From contig JAJEKV010000052.1 of the NCBI GenBank assembly GCA_021234155.1, positions 8,643,358 through 8,707,357 on the forward strand: a stretch of DNA of 64,000 nucleotides. Direction: 5' to 3'. The DNA comes from Isoetes taiwanensis. Lineage: Eukaryota > Streptophyta > Lycopodiopsida > Isoetales > Isoetaceae. Below, piece by piece: positions 1 through 9,377 of the stretch. Positions within the stretch are counted from its first letter, which is position 1, and each line of letters begins with the position of its first letter. The notes below the pieces were generated by a model that saw nothing but the letters and a program-made list of their open reading frames with translations, had not been told where the DNA came from and searched no databases. The translations under genes were made by a program, and so were the position numbers.

Positions 1-713
1 ATCTAGGCCGTTCATCTCGGCCAAAGGGAAAAAAAGGGGTAGATGATTAATAAGAAAACTAACAACATGTAAGAAAATTTTTTACGGTCTAGCAATATCA
101 GGCATAGGCTATGTTGATCATTTGCAATTGTAGACCTTCCATTTCAACAAATGAAGATTCCGTGGCAAGACGCATGATGCATTTGTAGATATTTTTCTCT
201 CTAATTGCACAAATAATGCGTATCATTTGAGACCATTTGTGCCCAATGTAACATCAAGAACAATCTAGTGCAAAAAGTGATATACTACCGGAACCGCATA
301 TGCTCAAAGCCAGCACATCAAATGAGCTTTACAGACAATGCTCACAAAATGTTTGTGCTCATGAGAAATGATAAGCTAATATTCAATTGTACTTCAAATT
401 AAACTCCAGAGATCTTACTCATAATAGAAGCTTCGCACTAAGATTTACGTAGCAGACCTTATTTAAAGATCTAGTAGCCCAGATAATCTTCTAGAATGGC
501 CAATTTTTCTTCAGGTTTTGCTTTAGTTAAAGCCAAAGCCTGATGTTGGACCGTATCAAACTTACCGGCCATAGTATTTTGGATCGTATCAACAGTATTT
601 TAAACAGTGGCATGCGCCAAGCTGACGAGGGTTTGAAGGTAGCTCCCTTCAATCGATGGATTATGTAGAAAGTGGAAACAACTCACATGCTCAGTTTCCC
701 ATGTGTTACATTA
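1..713. other. gene-free DNA, probably interior of the CACTA-like element
   Basis: AT-rich sequence with no convincing reading frame. A CACTA-like terminus ends at 1044 and no opposite terminus is visible to its left, so this stretch is probably the interior of that element, continuing off the left edge of the window. That is inference from position only; no transposase similarity was seen. Confidence 0.35.
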
Positions 714-1044
714 GACGTTGACCATACAACGTGTCACGTCGCACGTGCAACGTGGCGTCACATGAACTACGTCGGACGTTTCATATGCGACGCCGCGTTA
801 TATAAACGACGTTACACGTTGCCCATACGACGTCGCGCGTTGCAGTTCCGACGTGATGCGTTGCTGTTGCAACGTAGGCCATTGCGACGTCTGCTTGAAC
901 GTTTGTAATGCGACGTGGCACGTCGCACATGCGACGTCGTGAAAAAATCTTAGCGACCTTTTAAGAATGCGCGATTATTTTACGACGTTGACGTTTGCCA
1001 TACGTCGCAAACCGACGTCGCTAATAGCCCGTTCTCTAATAGTG
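714..1044 (-). mobile_element. CACTA (En/Spm-like) transposon terminus with subterminal repeats
   Basis: Read on the minus strand from 1044, the sequence starts CACTATTAGAGAACGGGCTA and continues into TTAGCGACGTCGG. This is the form of plant CACTA termini (CACTA, a short A/G-rich stretch, then GGGCTATTAGCGACG). From about 714 to 1025 the DNA is packed with ACGTCGC/GCGACGT and AACGT words, well over fifteen copies in both orientations. Such subterminal arrays bind the transposase accessory protein in En/Spm. The bases after the terminus (CAA, 1045-1047) would be one side of the 3-bp target duplication, but the other end is not in the window. A 78-codon open frame inside the array is a by-product of the repeats. 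Confidence 0.7.
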
Positions 1045-1186
1045 CAAGTTTTAAATGTACATCAACAATAGGTACGTTCTTATGTACATTACAAGAACCT
1101 TCTATAATTTCTATGGTCTCCTCAAGAACTATGTCGGGTTGTTGCTGCGTTTGAGAGCCTGAGCTTGCAACTAAGCTATTAAAGAA

Positions 1187-1627
1187 GGGAAAATTCCAAA
1201 TATACCCCTCAACTTTACAAATATTCCAAAAATACCCCTAGAAATAGGGTGTTTAGCTCAAATGGCAATAACCTTTTTGTGATCAATCAATTAAAAAAGT
1301 GTCCTTCATAAATCTTATAGATATGAGTGAGCGCTATCCAATAGCAGTAGAATCGTCAAAAATGGAGTTGGAATCTTCAAGTTATAGTGTTTTAAGTAAG
1401 TGCTATAAAAATTGACGTAAATGAGCATAACTTGTGAATTTCAACTCCGATTTCGGTGAATTTGACGTCGTTCGGAAGATCTTTTCCTGATATATAATGT
1501 TTGTGAAGACAACTTTTGCATTTGAGGAGCAACAAAAACTCTATTACCTTTTTTCCAAAACTGCTCTACATTTGGAGGGTATTTTTGGAATGTTCACAAA
1601 CTTGAGGGGTATATTTGGAATTTTCCC
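1187..1627. mobile_element. Mutator-like miniature element (MITE) with 9-bp TSD
   Basis: The element is 441 bp and non-coding. Its left end begins GGGAAAATTCCAAATATACC, and the right end is the reverse complement over roughly 53 bp (arms about 1187-1240 and 1575-1627). Both sides carry the same 9-mer, ATTAAAGAA, at 1178-1186 and 1628-1636. A 9-bp target duplication and long terminal inverted repeats are typical of Mutator-like elements. A 71-codon open frame at 1497-1712 runs out of the right end and is not a gene. Confidence 0.85.
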
Positions 1628-1636
1628 ATTAAAGAA

Positions 1637-2480
1637 TTTGCAGAAAGAAAGCATAGATCTTCATTGTTGGCCTTCCTTCCTTTTTTTTAGCTTAAAGAAG
1701 CCACTGCTATAATACAAATTTGAAAACTACAGAAATGCAAGGAGCAAGAAAAAGCAAGAAATCACAATAATATAGAGCAAATGATCTAAATCTGAACTTA
1801 TTTACGTTGTCTTTATCTTGCTCCATGAATGAATAGATGAGATAGGTTTGTAGAAGTGGTGGTTTCAAAAGTCTTGACGCATAACAATCAGAGAGCCCAA
1901 GTGTAAGCCCAAGAATGGCGGTGTTGTTTGCGAAGCATAAGCCCAAATATGAGCCCAAGAATGGGCCGAATCTAAGTATTCTGTGGGTTTGTTGAAGTAG
2001 AGGTTTTAGAAGTATGTTGTTTATCCATAAATATTCTGTGGGTCTGAATTAAATATTTTGTGGCTTCAAAAATCTCGGTGCAGCAGAGCATATTAGAGAG
2101 CCCAAGCATAGACTGTAGTATGAACCCAAGAATCCTGTAGCTGTTTGTTGAGGAGTAAGCTCAAGAGGGCTCTTGAATCTAAATCGATGCAAGTTGGGGT
2201 TCCCTAGCTGATTTCATGGCCTGGCGATTCATAGCCGATTCCTTGGCAATTCCCTGGCCGATGCAAGCTAGTGTTCCCTTGGCCCATGAAGTGTTTTTAA
2301 ATTCATTGCCTTAAAGGTTGTTTGGATGGATCATATATTTTTGTACATTGGCCTATATATTATATCATGTTATTTACAAAAAGATAAGAAAATAAAAAAA
2401 ATGACAAGACAATTTAAGTTTCTAGCCTTTCAAATGACAAATATATATTTTGATGGCCTTTCTGTATGATAGGCATTTGG
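1637..2480. other. gene-free spacer
   Basis: AT-rich sequence with short degenerate direct repeats (phrases like GAGCCCAAG and TATTCTGTGGG recur between 1890 and 2130). An 83-codon minus-strand frame at 1707-1958 has no recognisable feature. I see no gene here. Confidence 0.4.
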
Positions 2481-2529
2481 TCATTGGCTACCTTTCATTT
2501 GCAGTACAAATTTTATTTTTGCTTGTTTT

Positions 2530-3084
2530 GACAGGCAAAAATGCCAAAAACAGGTGTGAAAGCCGTCAAATTTGAGCCCTGGGAGGGACTGGTGCTGGGC
2601 CCCCGAGCGGGTTGTAAAGCTATTGCAAGTACTGTACCCATTGCTCCGAGGTGATGTTCTCTGTGGGCTGTACAGTCTTGGGATGCCGATCCAGGAGACC
2701 GAACATCTGTTGCTGGTGCTCTGCGAGATATCTGGCTTTCTTGTTCTTGAGAAAGGAGCAATATTGACTGATGGCCTATGGGTGAGAGGTGGGATCAGTG
2801 ACTTGCCGGAGTTCGCGTTTGAGCTCCCAACACTCATCATCGAACCATCTGTTGTGGGAGAAGGTGGCAGTGCCTGAGGTTCTCCGTGAATGGCCTCTCC
2901 CAAAGCATCTCTCAGCAGCTGTCAGAAGCAGGTGAGCCAGCTGAACAGATTGTTGTTGAAGTGTGGGGAGTTGCAGTAGTCCCGCCAGATCATGCTCAAG
3001 CAGTTGTGCATAGGCCCCTGCACGGTTGTAGTCCAGGCGCAGCTGGGGCACCTGGGGTGTTGAGGCAGTAGATGCACGGGGAGC
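2530..3084 (-). pseudogene. LINE ORF2 linker between endonuclease and RT
   Basis: Overlapping minus-strand frames cover the stretch after the endonuclease. At 2776-3051 the frame contains FSHNRWFDDECWELKREL, the 'WFD.EC..L' block usual after LINE endonucleases. Further on, a different frame gives NITSEQWVQYLQ and LYNPLGGPAPVPP (about 2590-2690), matching NITPPAM and SLYDPGGAHAKITP in the second LINE copy. Similarity ends near 2530, where an unrelated AT-rich sequence begins. Confidence 0.55.
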
Positions 3085-3902
3085 CTACCAATGTATATGC
3101 ATGAACAGGGGCTGGTGGTCTGAGTCCACTTCCTCGTTCCGAGTGTCTATTCCAATGGAAAAATGGGTAACCAGGTGCAGATCATGTTCCTCAACCAGCA
3201 GGTAATCCACCACACTGAAGCCGCCCCCTTGGTTTTCTTGTCTACAAGTGCAGCGGCAGGAAGACGGCCATTGTGCCAACCCATACAAATAACCAGGTCA
3301 AAGATACTACCCAGCAACAACAACTGCCTGCCATAGCGCGAAATATGGTTGTCATCTGATATCCTTGACCAAGCTACCTCTGCGGGGTTCAACTGCAAGA
3401 CGTCCTCTGCCAGGGGTTCAAATTTTGGGATCTGCTCAGCTCCTGTGTGTGCATTGAAGTCGCCAAGCAACATAATCTTGCCCAACTGTTTGTGCTGTTG
3501 TATGTCATCATATAGATCGACATAGGGCTCCAATCTATCCACACCCGAATGAGTGTTATAAAAGTTGCTCTCGACATGTGGAAAGTAGCATGTTGCTATG
3601 AAGAGGATGCTGCCACTGTCATGCTGCATGCACACCCACGAGTAGCGATTGTACTTGTCTGTTTTGTGTGGCGAGACTGAGTGCCCCAAGGTTGCACGAT
3701 AGTAGCAGGCAACCCCCCCATGCCCTTGCTTGCCTGTGCACTCGTTGAAGACTGAAAAATGCAGATAGCCTGGGAGGTTCGGCAGTCTGTGCCCTGCATG
3801 TTTCCATGTTTCCATGAGGAAAATGAGATCCATATCTGGTGCAATAGAGTTGAGACTCTCCTCTTTCTGCCAAGGGAAGCCCCGACAATTCCAAGATACC
3901 AT
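3085..3902 (-). pseudogene. LINE ORF2 endonuclease domain (EEP fold)
   Basis: 251 codons are open from 3902 to 3147, and the last part is in a second frame at 3085-3288. Motifs in order: SWNCRGF near the N-terminus (Asn of the first motif), METWKHAGH (the Glu that binds metal), GGVACYYR, YFPHVESNFYNTH, LLGDFNAHTG (catalytic Asp/Asn), and finally DSDHQPL (catalytic Asp-His pair) in the shifted frame. These are the signature blocks of apurinic/apyrimidinic-type LINE endonucleases, which nick target DNA for target-primed reverse transcription. The shift lies between the DFN and SDH blocks, so the annotated copy would not make a complete domain as written. Confidence 0.8.
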
Positions 3903-3958
3903 CCGGAGGCACAGTTCCTATTTGTTGGCATTTGATGTAGACGCTCGATGATCTGTTC

Positions 3959-4515
3959 CTATTGCAGGGGGAGCAGTGTGCGGTGCCTGAGCAACAGTTG
4001 CAGGAGCAGTAGGAGCAGGAGAGCAGGAGGTGCAATAGGGGTACTGGTGGCAGTAGCAGGAGTGGCAGCAGCTTGACGCATTGCATCGGTGACCTCAGCA
4101 GGCGCCGGCCTAAAAATGCGAAGCTTGCCTCGGACCAGGCCTGCAGCGCCCCCTCGACGGCGGACATCCCTGACTTGAGCCAGATGTTGCTGGCAGGACT
4201 CCTGTTGCATCGGAGTAAGATCCTGGTCCATATACAGGGTAGTCCCCTTCAATTGCCTACTCTAGTGCAAACCTCACACACTCGCATGTCTGCGACCGTG
4301 AAGGTGACAACGCGTAGGCGATCTGTGCGTTGAGCCCCAAGGTGGCTTGCTCGAACAATGTGGACTGTGGTCTGAAATGCCATGCGAGATAGGATCTGAT
4401 CCTGGATGCGCTTGGTGAGATCCTCTCCATGTACCACCACATTATGACATCGTCGGCCCTGCTCTTGTTGCTCACTGAGTCGTGGGGCAACATTAGCTGT
4501 CCCAGCAAGTGATGC
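3959..4515 (-). pseudogene. LINE ORF1, C-terminal part, frameshifted
   Basis: Continuation of ORF1 across at least two frames. Recognisable stretches are a basic segment around 4260-4440 (containing DRLRVVTFTVADMRV) and a conserved tail at ~4120-4252 with LTPMQQESCQQHLAQVRD followed by GGAAGLVRGKLRIF. The second LINE copy has the counterpart GGAAGLIRGKMQIFKPP at ~51160-51230, which shows the stretch was coding in the ancestor. It then runs into a low-complexity Ala/Thr/Leu-rich region. The break positions may partly be consensus errors. Confidence 0.55.
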
Positions 4516-5247
4516 CTATTGTCTGGAGTGTGTGGGCTGTTCACAGCAAGGGCGGTGTGGTGTTGGAACAGGTAGTGTCTGTCTGCCTAGTTGGCAACTT
4601 GTGGGCTGTTGGGCATGTGGGCTTGTCTGGCCCCGTGTTGCGGCCTCTGCTGCCCGGAGTCGGGAGCCTAGCTCCTGTTGAAATCTCTGCTGCCTGGCCA
4701 ACTCATTCGTGCACTGCCGGAATTGTTCATGGACCTCGGCATGGAGGCCCCTGCCTTGCTGGGTAATGGTTGCTCGGAGATTCTGTATCTCCTGATCCTG
4801 TATCTCAGCCCTACTCTGTAGGGTTCTTAGCTCTGCCTGGCTGGCTTCGAAGGCGGCTCGGACATTTCGTATTATCTGTTGCCTCTCCGCTGCCAACTGT
4901 CTTTTGAGCACATGGGTCGCTGAAGATTGTATCTCTTCTATCAGTCCTGCAATCTGGGTTCTGTTGCTCTCAATTCGTTCCTTCATTTGTTTCATGGCCC
5001 TCGTCTGCGCCTGCGTTTGGTGCATTATTGGGCTTGAGCAACCTTCATCCGTGTCCCGGGTCGATCTCATAGATTGGGCCTTCGCCCGGGCCTCCTTCCT
5101 CATGGAAGAGGTTTCTCCCTTGTCCTTGTTAACCGATCGGGGCCGTTTTCGTGGCGGTCCCTTCCCCTGGTTCTCCCAGGTGGGCAGGGGCTGGGGAATG
5201 TCTCCCTCGAAATGGGGGTCTGGGCAAGGGGCTACAGAAGTGGCCAT
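4516..5247 (-). CDS. LINE ORF1, N-terminal coiled-coil part
   Basis: Open frame of 243 codons starting MATSVAPCPDP. The first ~70 residues are Pro/Lys/Arg-rich and probably disordered. Residues ~85-200 are Gln/Glu/Arg-rich with heptad-like spacing, as in a coiled coil (runs such as LKRQLAAERQQIIRNV and IQDQEIQNLRATITQQ). LINE ORF1 proteins are RNA-binding chaperones that trimerise through such coiled coils in the ribonucleoprotein particle. The start is chosen because the second LINE copy also begins MAT at the equivalent place (52703). The frame breaks near 4516 and the C-terminal half continues in other frames. Confidence 0.65.
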   Translation of the reverse strand: MATSVAPCPDPHFEGDIPQPLPTWENQGKGPPRKRPRSVNKDKGETSSMRKEARAKAQSMRSTRDTDEGCSSPIMHQTQAQTRAMKQMKERIESNRTQIAGLIEEIQSSATHVLKRQLAAERQQIIRNVRAAFEASQAELRTLQSRAEIQDQEIQNLRATITQQGRGLHAEVHEQFRQCTNELARQQRFQQELGSRLRAAEAATRGQTSPHAQQPTSCQLGRQTLPVPTPHRPCCEQPTHSRQ

Positions 5248-5460
5248 GGGATTGTATGGTATGAAAGGGGATTAAAGAGCTAAAGGGCTATTAAGAATTG
5301 AGAAATGCTTAGAAAACATAAACGATGCTGTAGCCGGTGGTTGTACGGGGGGTTTGTTTGGGGGTTCAATCCTATGGGGGGGAGGTTCGATTCCGGCTAC
5401 CGTCGGAGTTCTTTGGGATGGGCTTGGCTCGAAAAGCTTTTGGAATAGGCTTAGAAGTTG

Positions 5461-5663
5461 GCATATCCTATTGGCACGCCATGAATCATCCTGGCTAATC
5501 CGACGTCCTGCCTATGCCTATTGGCGCGCCATGAGTCATCCTGGCTATCCTATTGGCGCGCCCGCGTGCCATGAGTTGCCCTGGCTAGAGAGAGAAAGTG
5601 CATGTTGAGTGTGCTAGAAGTTGGCATATCCTATTGGCGCGCCATGAGTCGTCCTAGCCAGAG
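5461..5663. repeat. tandem repeat with CCTATTGGCGCGCCATGAGT units
   Basis: Four imperfect copies of a unit built on CCTATTGGC(A/G)CGCCATGA followed by TCATCCTGGCTA (starts near 5467, 5516, 5549 and 5630). They lie a few hundred bases upstream of the LINE ORF1 start. The core GGCGCGCC is itself palindromic. Confidence 0.7.
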
Positions 5664-5945
5664 AGAGAAAGTGGTGAAGGGCTAGAGAGACACCTAGGGA
5701 GCTAGAAAGTGTGGTCCAAGGCTAGGGAGACCATAAGGTGGCTAGCAAGTTGGTAAGGCTAGAGAGACTGTAAGGAGGCTAGAGAGGCCGTAAGGAGGCT
5801 AGAGAGAGAAAGTGGAGCAAGGAGGACTTAGAGAGGGCTAGAGGGAGAAAGTGGAGCAAGGCGGGTCTAGGCGCTTGAGAGAGAAGGTGGAGCAAGGCGT
5901 TAGAGAGAGAAGGTGGAGCAAGGCGCTGGAGAGAGAAGGTGGAGC
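5664..5945. repeat. tandem repeat, GGCTAGAGAGAGAAAGTGGA type
   Basis: Roughly ten degenerate copies of a 25-35-bp purine-rich unit (GCTAGAGAGAGAAAGTGGAG then CAAGG) in direct orientation. It directly follows the preceding array on the 5' side of LINE copy 1. It may be a tandem 5' untranslated or promoter region, as known for some LINEs, or just an adjacent minisatellite. Confidence 0.7.
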
Positions 5946-6798
5946 TAAAAATCAAGGAAAATATTTTTCACCCCTGTGTTATGCTTATATGTCTTTTTTC
6001 ACATTCAGATATCTTCACCACCGCTTCAAAGACAAGCAAACTAGAATATCATAGTCGTGTCTCCTTCACATTCAAATATCTTCCCAACAACTTTTCAAAG
6101 ACAAACAAACTAAAATTGCATAGTCATGCCATTACCTATTTTGTAGCAATACGCCATGAAGTTTGTAAAGACACCATAACTCCTAATTGTTAACTTCAAA
6201 TTCCCCTGCAAAGGGAGTTTAACGCCAAAAAGTGCTCACAAATTAGACATATGTTGAACCTACATATCAGAAATGATTGTGTTTGCTATCACCAATGCAC
6301 CAATCCATTGTGGAAAAGAATAGCAGGATGCTAGATATCATGTATTGCTAGGCTACTACAAATGAAAAAAGATTAATATTTTACCTAGAACATAAGAACT
6401 CTCCAGTCTTTATCTTTTTTCATATATATTTGAGATCCGACACACATGTCAAAATGAAGTCTGGCCTGCAGATATTAATATAACAAAAAGTTTTTGCTTC
6501 AAAATAGTTGGACTCTCAACTCGTTATCAAGTGCCATATATCTGCGTATTCAACTTGTCAAATTAAGATAGATAGATAGACCTACATGCACAAAAATATA
6601 ATTTCCGAGCACGTATGAAGCTGGAGTTCACCATATAAGTAGAATTAAAAAAGACTTGAGGTTACGTCTGTCACATGGAGATGGCATGAAAAGGCAAAAA
6701 AGAATGTACCTATGGCTTAGGCTCTAAAAACTTAAAATAGTCATTCTATTGTAAGACCTTAAATGCCATTTGTTGAGAGCTCTGCTATAGTCTCATCC
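5946..6798. other. gene-free spacer
   Basis: AT-rich sequence with no credible reading frame and no recognisable repeat apart from a short (AGAT)n run near 6565. It ends at the CATCC target duplication (6794-6798) of the outer LTR retrotransposon. Confidence 0.4.
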
Positions 6799-8370
6799 TG
6801 TGACGTTCCAGCACAGTATACGGTCCCAGGACGTATACTGTACTGCCCCGTCACACGTACACGCCATTCCGATTGACGTGTACGCCGACGTGTAGCCGAG
6901 CAAGTAGCACCCTAGGGGGCAACTTGCAAGGTGTGTGCATTTATTTATGTGCACATTTACCCATGTACACATTTATCTAGGTACACATTTTCCCATGTGG
7001 ACACTTTATGCCACATAGTTAATAAAGGCAAGTGGGCCACACCTAATTATCCCACATGCCTAAAGGGATAATTGGAAACCCTAGCCTAACCCTTTGTCTA
7101 TATAGGTTAAGGAAACCCTAACTTGCTATTTTCGTTCATGCCATTTTGGGGCTCTGTTTTACTTGCTCCAGGAGTCAAACCCGCCTCCCAGACTCTGTCT
7201 GAGCGATCTAGCTCATTAGTTTTCCTTCTAGCTTCATCTTCTAGCAGTTCAGCAGGATGGTCGAGTTCAGGGCAGGAGGAGCGAGCCAAGGATCAGGTAT
7301 TTAGTCAATTTAATAGCCTAAACCGTCTCCCAGTCATTGAATCAATAGGTTTAGCCTATTAAATTGCCCATAGCAGCCATTTAGATCCCCAGATACCAAG
7401 CTCTAACTAAAGAACCTAACTCTGTGATTTAGATTAGATCTTGTTCTTTAGTTCTTCTGTGATATGTATCATGATGTATCTCTGTGAACTCATTGTATTG
7501 GGAAGAGGGGTAGAGACCCTAAAGCCTGGTAGTTGATGCTCCTAGCTAGCCTCTTTAGCACACTGTAAATTCGGCCTGTGTACAAGAGCCACACCGGGTT
7601 GTGGGTGAAGGGGCCAGACTGGCTTATAAGGAGGTTCGTGTTCTGACTCATGAAGGATCCCTCTGGTGTGTAAGGTCTACCGGGGATCACAGTGGACTAG
7701 GTCTAATGGCTTGCCACTGCATGTGGGCAAGGCATGGGCTCGACACCCGTGGAGTGATGCGTCACTCTCCATTGGGTTCAAGTCGAACAAGGGCAGTGGC
7801 CCTCTAGTCACCTTGAGTCAGCATATAGATCTCTGGAGGGAGTGATCCCTACCTGCCCCATCGGAACTGGGGAGATGCAACCCAGGAATAGCCCCTTTGG
7901 CTATGCATCCGGCGGGCTACAGTCAGGTCCCAACACTCTTCAACCTACTCTGCAAAGTGTGCACAGGAGGGGCGGATGGAGTGGACTACCCTAAGCCATG
8001 TTCTTATGCCAGCCAAATCCATTGCCATGAATTCTGTCTGCAATGACCTCTGGAGACCCAAGCTTGTCAGTCCATCCCTGTGTCTGAGCCTTGGGTAGAA
8101 TTCCCTATGTGATGTGCTGATCTTTGTCTATGCAGATATGCATGATGGTCATATGATGTTGATGTATGTACTACTGACATGTATGTTACGCTTCCGCAGC
8201 TAGGTAGGCCCTGAGGGAGACAGGGTAAATGACCCCTTCATTCTTCCCACTGGAACTCTTCAAGGTTGCAGTGATACGTGGAGGGCCCTATATTAGCATG
8301 GAGCTGGTATGGGGGATGAACTCATGTTTGTATACGGTGAGTGCACCGTATATGAGTAGGGGACGTCACA
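6799..8370 (+). repeat. 5' LTR of outer element
   Basis: 1572 bp, starting TGTGACGTTCCAGCACAGTA and ending GGGGACGTCACA, with TG...CA ends and an inverted TGTGACGT/ACGTCACA terminus. It contains a TATA box at 7099-7105. The downstream GATGCAACCCAGG...CTGCAAAGTGTGCAC block is shared with the LTRs of the inner element. It matches 29711-31297 over its full length; the right copy has about 14 extra bases near 31050. Confidence 0.93.
7099..7105 (+). promoter_or_regulatory. LTR promoter TATA box
   Basis: TATATAG inside GTCTATATAGGTTAAGG, about 300 bp into the 5' LTR. The corresponding place in the inner element's LTRs also has a TATATAAG (minus strand, near 25430-25437 and 13698-13706). This position fits an RNA polymerase II start at the U3/R border. 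The other LTR of this element has the same box at 30011-30017. Confidence 0.6.
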
Positions 8371-8371
8371 G

Positions 8372-8383
8372 TGGTATCAGAGC
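8372..8383 (+). other. primer-binding site, initiator-Met tRNA type
   Basis: TGGTATCAGAGC, one base after the LTR end. This is the complement of the 3' end of plant initiator methionine tRNA, the usual primer of plant LTR retrotransposons. The inner element has the identical 12-mer at the same one-base distance. Confidence 0.9.
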
Positions 8384-8574
8384 AATGTTCTTGGAGACCA
8401 AGAGCAAAGCACTGGCCATGCTCCCAGTAGTACTAACTTGATAGGATCCTCAAACCTCGAAAAGTGGGAAAAAATTTTCTCATTTTTGTAGTATATGCTA
8501 AGCTAGTAACAATTAAGCGAATTGGAACATAAAAAGACTAAAAACAGTGAGCCAAATCTTTCTAAAGCAAGAAG

Positions 8575-8641
8575 GTCTCACACGTCGCGCCAGAGCAAAA
8601 ACCAAGACTCTAGGTTTTGCGCTGGGCGCAACGTGCGAGAC
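8575..8641 (+). repeat. leader hairpin 1 of outer element
   Basis: A 67-bp near-perfect inverted repeat. The left arm GTCTCACACGTCGCGCCAG continues to AAAAACC, there is a short loop around AAGACTCTA, and the right arm is GGTTTTGCGCTGGGCGCAAC then GTGCGAGAC. Two relatives follow at 9097 and 9311. Confidence 0.85.
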
Positions 8642-8745
8642 ATTACGCCATAATCACCTTACAACTCGATGAATTTTAATAAGGTAAGATGCTAGATCGA
8701 GTTTTAAGGTAAGAATTAGTTAGATTTGTATATTAGACCCAAGAA

Positions 8746-8946
8746 GTGTACGAGCAGATAGAGCGAGAGATACAAGAAGAGGAGAGGATTGAACGAGAGC
8801 GGGAGGCCAAGGTTCAAGAAGCAGCAGAGCAGAAGCTGGTCCAACATTTTGAAAACGCAACAGCATGCATGGTTCACACAAAAAGGGTAACCTTAATGAA
8901 GAAAGATATGCACTTGGCCAGTCATATCAAAGGAGAGCCTTATTAA
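8746..8946 (+). CDS. short charged ORF between leader hairpins, unknown function
   Basis: 66 codons, very rich in Glu/Arg (IEREIQEEERIEREREAK), probably a single charged helix. It lies between leader hairpins 1 and 2. In the inner element a longer Glu/Lys/Arg-rich frame occupies the equivalent position between hairpins (22303-23260), so this may be the remnant of the same ORF. There is no sequence-specific match beyond composition. The open frame may be fortuitous. Confidence 0.3.
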   Translation: MYEQIEREIQEEERIEREREAKVQEAAEQKLVQHFENATACMVHTKRVTLMKKDMHLASHIKGEPY

Positions 8947-9096
8947 TTTTGTAAATGATAAAATTTTGTTTAATACAAAGTTTTTTTTCTTTTTTTGAGT
9001 AGATTATGTGTATAAATCTACTTAACTAAGTTGAATTAGCGAGTAATGGCTTTTGTTTCAGTCAAGTTGAACATTTTTAGAGCAAGTAGTGAGGAT

Positions 9097-9163
9097 GTCT
9101 CACACGTCATGCCAGGAGCAAAACCAAGACTCTAGTTATTGACTTGGGCGCAACGTGTGAGAC
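9097..9163 (+). repeat. leader hairpin 2 of outer element
   Basis: Second copy of the 67-bp hairpin. The arms are GTCTCACACGTCATGCCAGG and CTTGGGCGCAACGTGTGAGAC (without its first base within 20). The outer stem is well conserved and the inner stem is less perfect than in hairpin 1. Confidence 0.8.
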
Positions 9164-9310
9164 CTTCATATCTAAACTAGCCCAAAACAGCCCCAAAACA
9201 GCTCCAAATCGGCCAAGTAAGGGGTCAATCTTGAGTATCTCGATGAGATTAGCATGACTTGACCCTTAGTTCACCCAAATTGGATAAGTTTTGACCAAGA
9301 TAGGCCAAAT

Positions 9311-9377
9311 GTCTCACACATTGCGCCAGAGGACAAACCAAAAATTTAGGTTTTGCCCTGGGCGCATCATGTGAGAC
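9311..9377 (+). repeat. leader hairpin 3 of outer element
   Basis: Third copy. The arms GTCTCACACATTGCGCCAGA and CCTGGGCGCATCATGTGAGA keep pairing although both arms have changed from hairpin 1 (ACGT to ACAT on the left, AACGT to ATCAT on the right). Confidence 0.8.

Larger units (their letters stand above)
2481..5260 (-). mobile_element. LINE retrotransposon fragment, 5' part (ORF1 + endonuclease)
   Basis: Minus-strand non-LTR retrotransposon. From 5247 downward it contains ORF1 with a coiled-coil region, a basic ORF1 C-terminus, an apurinic-type endonuclease, and the linker ahead of reverse transcriptase. It stops near 2481 before any RT motif, so the copy has lost its 3' half, by deletion or recombination rather than the usual 5' truncation. 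The same family is present more completely at 47500-52703, where the order ORF1, endonuclease, linker, RT and C-terminal domain can be followed. No target duplication was found. Confidence 0.8.

Noticed and set aside
672..908. 78-codon frame rich in Arg and His
   Set aside because: It is produced by the ACGTCGC subterminal repeats of the CACTA terminus.
8575..9377. Regular palindromic repeats considered as a CRISPR-like array
   Set aside because: Three copies with spacers of several hundred bases in a plant retrotransposon leader; no cas genes and no spacer regularity.
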